From: Thermodesulfobacteriota bacterium
GTDB taxonomy: Bacteria; Desulfobacterota; DSM-4660; Desulfatiglandales; HGW-15
Reading direction: 5' to 3'
DNA: 5,895 bases
NCBI GenBank assembly: GCA_025454125.1
Contig: JALOPA010000157.1
Span: forward strand, 1-5,895
Shown here: piece by piece, positions 1 to 4,881 of the stretch
Position numbering within the stretch: the stretch's first letter is position 1
How the letters are laid out: each line of letters starts with the position of its first letter
Notes under the pieces: model-generated
What the model was told of the DNA's origin: nothing
The model's input: only the letters and a program-made list of their open reading frames with translations
The model's database searches: none
Translations under genes and position numbers: made by a program

Positions 1-2
1 AC

Positions 3-167
3 AAAGCACGAAGGGAGGACCTGGCAGAGATCTGGAGATCCTACGAGGGAAAGGTGAGCCCTGAAGCCATGGACAGACTCAAACGAGAGTACAGGACAAA
101 ACTCAGCCCGGCGGAGGTGGAGGCTCTTCAAAAGGCCTACGAAGGCATGAAAGGCAAGAAACCGTGA
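3..167 (+). CDS. C-terminal fragment of an unrecognised charged protein (5' partial)
   Basis: An open frame runs from the window edge to a TGA at 165-167 and gives 54 residues ending GMKGKKP. Nothing in it points to a known family. It is rich in Lys, Arg and Glu with regularly spaced Leu, Ala and Tyr, so it probably forms amphipathic helices. Two related-looking segments, VSPEAMDRLKREY and LSPAEVEALQKAY, are each a helix opened by Ser-Pro; this could be a short internal repeat. It is accepted as a gene because its stop overlaps the GTG start of the next gene in a GTGA arrangement, typical of translational coupling in one operon. The rest of the protein lies upstream of the window. Function unknown. 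Confidence 0.6.
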   Translation, partial: KARREDLAEIWRSYEGKVSPEAMDRLKREYRTKLSPAEVEALQKAYEGMKGKKP

Positions 168-502
168 GCAAAGGGACCTCTCCCAAGCCAACGAAGAAGA
201 AACCCTCTGGAACGACACGTCCTGAAGGGGAGAGGGATGCGATCCTGCGTCATCGCGGTCGGTTCGTGGTTGTCGATACGGATTCGGATTACCTCTACAT
301 CGGGAAACTCCTCGGAATGTCCGGTCCGTTCGTCATCCTCCAAGAGGCAGACGTGCATGACCGCCGGGAGAGCTCTTCCATGAACGAGAAGTATGTTCTG
401 GAAGCCAAGAAATACGGGGTCAGGCGCAACCGGAGGGAGGTGCACATCCGGTTCGAGAGGGTGGTGAGCTATTCCCTGCTGGACGATGTGATCGACTACT
501 GA
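164..502 (+). CDS. Small conserved protein with basic N-terminus, possibly Sm-like fold
   Basis: This is a 112-residue protein. The first 25 residues are basic and low in complexity (MSKGTSPKPTKKKPSG), probably disordered. Residues about 27-112 form a compact domain predicted to be beta-rich: GRFVVVDTDSDYLYIGKL, then GPFVILQEADVHDRRE, then a late strand VHIRFERVVSYS and the end LLDDVIDY. The strand pattern and the acidic ADVHD turn recall small Sm/LSm-like proteins of uncharacterised function in deltaproteobacteria and planctomycetes. The likeness is from memory and the fold is inference. GTG at 164 is chosen as start because it overlaps the preceding TGA, and the next in-frame Met (residue 52) would cut into the domain. 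No strong Shine-Dalgarno is visible, which fits coupling to the upstream gene. A nucleic-acid-binding role is possible given the basic tail but unproven. Confidence 0.75.
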   Translation: MSKGTSPKPTKKKPSGTTRPEGERDAILRHRGRFVVVDTDSDYLYIGKLLGMSGPFVILQEADVHDRRESSSMNEKYVLEAKKYGVRRNRREVHIRFERVVSYSLLDDVIDY

Positions 503-519
503 AAGACCGTAACCGTTTC

Positions 520-595
520 GCTCTTTGAAATGGACGGCTCAGGCCATGGCGTTTATGCGCCTCCGGCGCGTTTTTCTGTGTTGATCTCAAAGAGC
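520..595. repeat. Inverted repeat enclosing a terminator-like hairpin
   Basis: GCTCTTTGA at 520-528 is the exact reverse complement of TCAAAGAGC at 587-595, giving 9-bp arms around 58 bases. A shorter GC-rich hairpin (557-569) sits inside. The 9-mer GAAAGACCG also occurs at 501-509, touching the previous stop codon, and again at 607-615. The element may fold as a long two-storey stem in the mRNA or be the remnant of a small intergenic repeat. The pairing is read directly; the function is not known. Confidence 0.5.
555..575 (+). terminator. Probable intrinsic terminator after the 164-502 gene
   Basis: GCGCC (557-561), a three-base TCC loop and GGCGC (565-569) form a 5-bp all-GC stem. A T-G wobble and an A-T pair can extend it, and five T follow at 571-575. 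On the + strand this is the usual form of a Rho-independent terminator and lies 50-70 bases after the stop of the upstream operon. The stem is short, so efficiency may be modest. On the other strand no comparable T-run follows. Confidence 0.55.
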
Positions 596-610
596 TAAAC
601 TGTTTCGAAA

Positions 611-620
611 GACCGCGGTC
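611..620. promoter_or_regulatory. Perfect 10-bp palindrome just upstream of the 626 start
   Basis: GACCGCGGTC is its own reverse complement and ends five bases before the ATG at 626, where a Shine-Dalgarno would normally lie; no purine-rich ribosome site is seen there. It could be an operator half or a short mRNA hairpin covering the start. Ten-base palindromes also arise by chance in GC-rich DNA, so this is tentative. No convincing sigma-70 promoter could be found between the terminator and the start. Confidence 0.25.
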
Positions 621-625
621 GCCCC

Positions 626-1186
626 ATGGGTAAGGTCCTCATTCGCTTCTATGAAGAGCTCAATGAATTCCTGCCGGCGGACAGAAGAAAGCGGGATCTT
701 GAAATCCCTTTGAAGCGGAGAAAGGGCGTCCGGGAGCTCATTGAAACGTTGGGGGTTCCCACGGCGCAGGTGGATCTGCTGCTCATCAACGGCCGGTCTG
801 CAGCCCTCGACGATGTGGTTCGGGAAGGGGACAGGATCAGCGTTTACCCTGTTTTCGAAAGATTCAACATCAGGGGCGTGAGCCGTGTCAGGGAAAAGCC
901 GCTTCGAAAGCTCAAATTCATCGTGGACAGCGATCTGAAACTCCTTGGCCAGGCTATGGGGAGGTTAGGGTTGGACGTTCGCTTTCGTGATGATCTCGAA
1001 ACGGGCGAAATCCTGCGGGCGGCCAAGGCGGAGCACAGGATCCTCTTAACCAGGCGGAACGACCTTTCAAGATTGCAGACAATGGATCGCGTGATTGTCA
1101 TAAGGACGGGCTCCCTTGAGGAGCAGGTCCGTGAGGTGACCGACGCGCTGGACCTCAGGGTCGAGGCGGAGCAGGAGGTACCATGA
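626..1186 (+). CDS. Ubiquitin-fold / Mut7-C PIN-like protein, short form
   Basis: A 186-residue two-domain protein. Residues 1-82 match the Mut7-C-associated ubiquitin-like (beta-grasp) domain: RFYEELNEFLPADRR at the start, GVRELIETLGVPTAQVDLLLINGR in the middle and GDRISVYPVFE at the end. Residues about 95-178 match the Mut7-C RNase domain, a PIN-like fold: KFIVD with D101, LGLDV, D122/D123, and ILLT at 139-142. Families of this type are predicted RNases, perhaps acting in RNA processing; the substrate is unknown. Two things are odd. The usual TRD acid is TRR here (residues 142-144), and the protein stops near residue 186 with none of the Cys-rich zinc ribbon that usually follows. Catalysis may be weak or lost. 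The ATG fits the family N-terminus, although no Shine-Dalgarno precedes it. The stop overlaps the next start by ATGA. Confidence 0.85.
   Translation: MGKVLIRFYEELNEFLPADRRKRDLEIPLKRRKGVRELIETLGVPTAQVDLLLINGRSAALDDVVREGDRISVYPVFERFNIRGVSRVREKPLRKLKFIVDSDLKLLGQAMGRLGLDVRFRDDLETGEILRAAKAEHRILLTRRNDLSRLQTMDRVIVIRTGSLEEQVREVTDALDLRVEAEQEVP
1173..1179 (+). promoter_or_regulatory. Ribosome binding site of the QueG-like gene, closely spaced
   Basis: AGGAGGT lies within the last codons of the Mut7-C gene and ends three bases before the ATG at 1183. It is a near-perfect anti-16S match but the spacing is shorter than the usual 5-9 bases. Together with the ATGA stop/start overlap it supports re-initiation by ribosomes finishing the upstream gene and fixes the start at 1183. 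Confidence 0.6.
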
Positions 1187-2073
1187 ACGACAAGAGCAGA
1201 CAGACGCTTCGCAGCGGTGAAGGGGGCTCGTGGCTTCAGGAGGAGGTCCGCGATTTCCTCATTCACTCACCGGAGAACACCCTCGCCAATCAGGCAAAGG
1301 ATCGGGCTTTTGAGGAGGCGATCGTCGGCTTCTCCAGGGGGGACGACCCTCTCTATGATGCTTACAAGGAGCGGGTGGGCTCTTATCACTGGACGCCCCT
1401 GGAAATCTTTGCCAGAACGTTTCCCGGGGAGGCGGTCACAGCCGGTGAACTCACGGTGATAGCCTGGGTGGTGGCCCACAACCCCCTCACCAAGCAGGAC
1501 AACCGGCGCGAGCGATTCTATCCCGCCGAACGATGGGCCAGGGCTCGCATTTTCGGGGAAGAGGTGAACGAGAAACTGAGAAGGCATGTGGTGGCGGCGC
1601 TCGAAGCGGAGGGGTTTGCGGCGGTGGCTCCGGCCCTCTCCCCTCACTGGGAGCAGAAAGCCTCCGAGAGGTATGTTTACGCCTCAACGTGGTCTGAACG
1701 GCACGCGGCCTATGCCTCGGGGCTTGGCACCTTCGGCCTGTGTGACGGCCTGATCACGCCTCTTGGCAAGGCGGTCCGGGTAGGTTCCGTGATCGCCCGC
1801 ATACAGCTTCCGCCCACGCCACGACCTTACAAAGACCACCACGAGTACTGCCTCTTCTACTCGAGAGGGACCTGCAAGAAATGCATTTCACGATGCCCGG
1901 TGGGAGCCTTGAGCGAATCAGGGCACGACAAAATCAAATGCCGGAGCCACGTGCGCCCTGTCACGGAAGAGTATGTGAAAGCCCACTACGGATTCGACGG
2001 CTACGGCTGCGGTCTCTGCCAGACCGGCGTTCCTTGCGAGTCCCGAATCCCGCTGCCCTCGGAGGGCCAGTAA
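1183..2073 (+). CDS. QueG-like double [4Fe-4S] protein, probably not true epoxyqueuosine reductase
   Basis: A 296-residue soluble protein. The C-terminal half carries eight plausible cluster ligands: C223, then C231-x2-C234-x3-C238-Pro, C253, and C276-x2-C279-x5-C285. This is the order seen in epoxyqueuosine reductase QueG and its cobalamin-dependent relatives, which hold two [4Fe-4S] clusters beside a B12 site. Residues 172-203 (ER..AYASGLGTFG...LITPLGKAVRVGSVIA) match the QueG segment before the clusters. Differences are clear. The first cluster spacing is stretched (C223-x7-C231), the last Cys sits in GVPCE rather than VCP, and the usual D-[ST]-x-P motif with the catalytic Asp reads ASTWSER (167-173). 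The N-terminal half, with WTPLEIF (70-76) and FYPAERWARARIFGEEVN (112-129), is unlike classic QueG. I recall a family of close relatives in anaerobes usually labelled epoxyqueuosine reductase by transfer. A redox role is likely; substrate and cobalamin use are unknown. Confidence 0.8.
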   Translation: MNDKSRQTLRSGEGGSWLQEEVRDFLIHSPENTLANQAKDRAFEEAIVGFSRGDDPLYDAYKERVGSYHWTPLEIFARTFPGEAVTAGELTVIAWVVAHNPLTKQDNRRERFYPAERWARARIFGEEVNEKLRRHVVAALEAEGFAAVAPALSPHWEQKASERYVYASTWSERHAAYASGLGTFGLCDGLITPLGKAVRVGSVIARIQLPPTPRPYKDHHEYCLFYSRGTCKKCISRCPVGALSESGHDKIKCRSHVRPVTEEYVKAHYGFDGYGCGLCQTGVPCESRIPLPSEGQ

Positions 2074-2086
2074 CCCCTAATCAGTT

Positions 2087-2154
2087 GCCAGTGATCAGAG
2101 ACGGAAATGCGCACAAGATCACCGATTACCGATCACTGTTTACTGATCACTGGC
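2087..2154. repeat. Inverted-repeat element with 14-base GATCAC periodicity between convergent genes
   Basis: GCCAGTGATCAG (2087-2098) and CTGATCACTGGC (2143-2154) are perfect 12-bp inverted arms 44 bases apart. GATCAC recurs at 2117, 2131 and 2145, exactly 14 bases apart. The left arm can also pair with GATCACTG at 2131-2138 over 8 bp, so two folds compete. No T-run follows on either strand, so it is not a classic intrinsic terminator, but a stable stem here could stop or protect both convergent transcripts. It resembles the dispersed GATCAC/GATTAC-type intergenic repeats I recall from other genomes. The right arm overlaps the stop region of the minus-strand gene. Apart from this element the 73-base gap between the two genes contains nothing I can identify. 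Confidence 0.65.
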
Positions 2155-2932
2155 TTGAGCGGGCCTCTTTGAGGTCAAATTCGGCCGCCTCATTCAACCC
2201 CACCTGTTGCAGCAGAGCGGCCCGCTGCTTGCGAAGGGCGAGCTCTTTCGGCGCCCCGTCGATCCGGTCCGACAGCCCTGCCAGGGCATCGTACCACACC
2301 CCTTCTTCCGCGAGCACAAAAGGCTGTTTGTCCTTCGGCGTCCGGCTCAGCTTTTCCGACAGATCCGCAGGGGCGGGCAAAAGCTCGATCATGCCTCCCG
2401 ACAGGATGTCCCTCGCGCGGCGGGCAGGGTCGGTGACCACGGCTACGAACCATTTGTAAGCGATGTTGGGCCTCAATTGGACGCCGTGCTCTGCCAGGCG
2501 GATGCACTGGATGCCGGCTCTTTCCAGAGGCTTCAACCTGACCTCCACGAGCGGCTTGACCGCGTCCTTTTCCGTGATCGTGAACTCAATCGGTTGCGAG
2601 GTTTTCTTGGAGACAAACCAGTACAGGTTCGGTTGGCTCTGAAGGGTGACGCCCACGTGGTCCGGGACCAGCACGGAAAGGGAAACAGCCGTTTCCAAGG
2701 AGGCCCCTCGAGTTCCCCCTCCCACCCGGCCGCCCGGAGAGCCGCGGAGCGGCGGTTTGTAGACAGGCGCGCTCTCGGCAGTCGCAACTTTTTTCTGGTC
2801 TGAGCTGGAAGACCCGGCCGCGCTCCCCTTGTCCGCTTCCTTGCCTTGAGCCCCCACCGGACCGGACGCGGAGACGATCAGCGCCGTCGCCGCCAAGAAA
2901 ACGATGAGAATCCATCCTTTACGGTTATTCAT
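2147..2932 (-). CDS. Exported DUF928-family protein
   Basis: A 261-residue protein. Residues 1-28 form a clear signal peptide: MNNRK, hydrophobic GWILIVFLAATALIV, then a VGA-Q cleavage site. A Ser/Ala/Lys-rich linker (30-58) follows. The DUF928 signature is PPLRGSPGGRVGGGTRG (60-76), then VSLSVLVPDHVGVTLQSQP with YWF (104-106), the central block AGIQCIRLAEHG and IAYKWFVAVV (139-166), and the late motif GVWYDALAGL (211-220). A likely helical tail ends the protein. DUF928 proteins have no known function; location should be periplasm or outer envelope. The start at 2932 is chosen because of the signal peptide, an AAGGAGG site 7 bases upstream, and an ATGA overlap with the cyclase stop. A longer frame back to 3100 only overlaps the cyclase gene. 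The last residues and stop lie in the intergenic repeat, so the exact C-terminus may be recent. Confidence 0.85.
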   Translation of the reverse strand: MNNRKGWILIVFLAATALIVSASGPVGAQGKEADKGSAAGSSSSDQKKVATAESAPVYKPPLRGSPGGRVGGGTRGASLETAVSLSVLVPDHVGVTLQSQPNLYWFVSKKTSQPIEFTITEKDAVKPLVEVRLKPLERAGIQCIRLAEHGVQLRPNIAYKWFVAVVTDPARRARDILSGGMIELLPAPADLSEKLSRTPKDKQPFVLAEEGVWYDALAGLSDRIDGAPKELALRKQRAALLQQVGLNEAAEFDLKEARSSQ

Positions 2933-4869
2933 TGCGAAACCTCCTTCTTTAGGGGCTCGGAGGGAACCTTGTCCTCCCCCAGCACCCGATAAATGGTAAT
3001 CTTTTCTTCCTTTCCCTTCAAGCTCACCTCTCCGATGCGCTCGCTCTGGAACCCGGGTCCCAGGTACCGGAGCGTCGATTCGCCGATCAGAATCCGGCAC
3101 AGGGCATCCTTGCCCAGATCCTTGTCGTAGCTCTCGAGCCTGGAGGCCGTGTTGATGGTATCTCCGATGGTGGTGTACTTCATCCTCTGAAAGCTCCCCA
3201 GGGCGCCGGCCACCGCAGGGCCTGTGTAGATTCCGATGCGCATCCCCACTTCCGGGAGCCCCTTCTCCTGCCAGTGGGCATTGAGCTGATGCATTTCTTT
3301 TTCCATGGCCAGAGCAGACCTCACGGCACTCAGAGCGTCTTTCCGGATGACGGCCTCATTCTGGTCCGGCAGGGGCAAGCCGAAGTTGGCTTTGATTCCG
3401 TCGCCGGCAAAGTCGTCGATGATGCCGCCGTGGGCCATGATGATCCCGGTCATTCGTTCCATGTAAACGTTAAGCCAGTCCATGAGGTCCTGGGGATCCA
3501 TCTTCTCGGAGACGGTGGTGAACCCTCTCAAGTCGGAGAAAAAGGCGGTCATGACGAGCTTCTGAGACCGCGGTCTTCCGTTTCTCAGGAACTGCTCCCT
3601 CTGCTGCCACAGGGATTCGGCGACCTCCTTGGACACATGCTTGGAAAAGATGTGCATCAGGAGGGCCCTCTCCTTGCGCTCGATGCTCGTCAGGTAAGCC
3701 GTGACGAGCGCTGCGCTCAGAATAAAGGTGAGGGCAGGAGGGGCGAGCGGAATCCACCACCGGTACACAAAGGCCGTGTAGGCGGAAAAGCCGAGGAGCA
3801 GAAGCCCCGCACAACCGAGGAGAGAAAAGCGCCATGCCGAGTGGGCCTTCAGCCCCAGGCCCCCCCCGAGCAAACACCAGAAGAGCACCCACAGGGTCTC
3901 CTGCCCCTCGGGCAGGGTCGCAACGGGACGAACCCCTTCGATTCCCGCCCTGAGCAGCTGGCGGGTCATGAGGCCGTGAAGAATCACGCCCGGAACCTGC
4001 TGGGCTTCGGAAAAACCGCGGCTGTAAGGGGTGAAGAAAAAATCCTTCACACTCTGGGCGGTCACGCCGATGAGGACGATCTTGTCCCTGACGGCACTCG
4101 GAGGGATCTTTCCGGACAAAAGATCGGCAAGAAAGTAGGATCGAAAGGGCGTTGCAGGGCCTTGGTAGTCCAGAAGAAACTGATAGCCTCTCGCATCCGC
4201 CTTCACATATCCCCCGTCGTTTTCCTCAAAGGGCTTGAACGTGACACTCCCCAGGCGAAGGTGCTCGGGATTCCGCTCCCCCGGCTGCGGAGCAATCCCC
4301 TGAGACGCCAAGGCGAGGAGAGCGAGTCGGAGGGCAAAGGAATAAGCGACACTGTCGCCGTCGTCCAGGAAGAGAAGGCCCCTTCGAACCACTCCTCCCG
4401 GGTCGACAAGAATGTCGTTGAAGCTCACCTGGTCGGTTCCCTTGAGAACAGGAGGAGGCCGGACCCCGCCTTCCCCGAACTTCATGGTCACGATGATGTT
4501 GGGGTTTTGGGAGAGAACCGCGTTCAGACGCTCAGTGCCGGGCGGAACCGGGATGTCGCGGAATATGTCGAGGCCGACGGCCCGAGGGTTTTCCTTGAGA
4601 AGAGCGGCCAGGGCTTGGGCCAGAATCTCGTCGGTGAGGGGCCACCGGCCAAGGGAGAGGATGTCTTGTTCCGACACGCGCACCACGGTGATGCGAGTGT
4701 CTTGGACGGAGGCGCGGGGCAGCAGGCGCACAAACCAGTCGTAGGCCGGCAGTTCCAGGAACTCCAGATTGCCGTTTCGCCTCACCCCCGTGACGGCGAC
4801 AAAGACAAGAAGACAGCTGAGGGCTGCAGCGAAAATGGGATTCCGAATGATTTTGGCCGCGAAGCGCAT
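2929..4869 (-). CDS. CHASE2 membrane sensor with class III adenylate/guanylate cyclase domain
   Basis: A 646-residue protein with the standard order of its family. Residues 11-29 form a first membrane helix. Residues about 30-310 form the CHASE2 extracytoplasmic sensor (LPAYDWFVRLLP, RAVGLDIF, DKIVLIGVTAQSVKDFFFTPYS, VPGVILHG). Three more helices lie near 325-341, 347-368 and 371-394, putting the C-terminus in the cytoplasm. The cyclase domain covers about 435-630: FFSDLRGF with metal-binding D446, GDG with D490, and TIGDTINTASRLE with N573 and R577. It would make cAMP or a related cyclic nucleotide from NTP in response to an envelope signal. One residue is unusual: the Lys expected before F-x-GDG, a purine-recognition residue, is D486. 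Substrate is therefore uncertain. The start lies 12 bases after the CHAT stop, with a GAGGGG site overlapping that stop. The 3' end overlaps DUF928 by ATGA. Confidence 0.9.
   Translation of the reverse strand: MRFAAKIIRNPIFAAALSCLLVFVAVTGVRRNGNLEFLELPAYDWFVRLLPRASVQDTRITVVRVSEQDILSLGRWPLTDEILAQALAALLKENPRAVGLDIFRDIPVPPGTERLNAVLSQNPNIIVTMKFGEGGVRPPPVLKGTDQVSFNDILVDPGGVVRRGLLFLDDGDSVAYSFALRLALLALASQGIAPQPGERNPEHLRLGSVTFKPFEENDGGYVKADARGYQFLLDYQGPATPFRSYFLADLLSGKIPPSAVRDKIVLIGVTAQSVKDFFFTPYSRGFSEAQQVPGVILHGLMTRQLLRAGIEGVRPVATLPEGQETLWVLFWCLLGGGLGLKAHSAWRFSLLGCAGLLLLGFSAYTAFVYRWWIPLAPPALTFILSAALVTAYLTSIERKERALLMHIFSKHVSKEVAESLWQQREQFLRNGRPRSQKLVMTAFFSDLRGFTTVSEKMDPQDLMDWLNVYMERMTGIIMAHGGIIDDFAGDGIKANFGLPLPDQNEAVIRKDALSAVRSALAMEKEMHQLNAHWQEKGLPEVGMRIGIYTGPAVAGALGSFQRMKYTTIGDTINTASRLESYDKDLGKDALCRILIGESTLRYLGPGFQSERIGEVSLKGKEEKITIYRVLGEDKVPSEPLKKEVSQ
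2940..2946 (-). promoter_or_regulatory. Ribosome binding site deciding the DUF928 start
   Basis: On the minus strand AAGGAGG lies 7 bases before the ATG at 2932, inside the last codons of the cyclase gene. It is a strong and well-spaced site and selects this ATG over an upstream in-frame Met at 3100. Confidence 0.75.
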
Positions 4870-4881
4870 TCCCCGGTCCCC

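Noticed and set aside
572..609. Weak promoter-like hexamers (TTGATC at 581, TAAACT at 596)
   Set aside because: Hexamer matches are poor and no pair has both acceptable sequence and 16-18 base spacing, so no promoter is called.
844..1647. Minus-strand frames opposite the Mut7-C and QueG-like genes
   Set aside because: Both plus-strand genes carry recognisable domain motifs across the whole span; the minus frames are Ser/Arg-rich shadows.
2087..2154. GATCAC units read as a CRISPR-like or intrinsic-terminator element
   Set aside because: Units are 14 bases with no true spacers and only three copies, so not CRISPR. No T-run follows either arm, so not a standard intrinsic terminator.
1881..2459. 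A 192-codon + strand frame crossing the end of the QueG-like gene and the convergent gap
   Set aside because: It overlaps the Cys-rich C-terminus of the QueG-like protein in another frame, then runs antisense through DUF928; no motif or ribosome site supports it.
2207..2803. A 198-codon open frame on the + strand
   Set aside because: Antisense to the DUF928 gene, which has a signal peptide and family motifs; the product matches nothing.
2933..3100. N-terminal extension of the DUF928 gene to an upstream Met
   Set aside because: The extra 56 residues only overlap the cyclase coding sequence and would bury the signal peptide. The ATG at 2932 has a strong ribosome site and a stop/start overlap.
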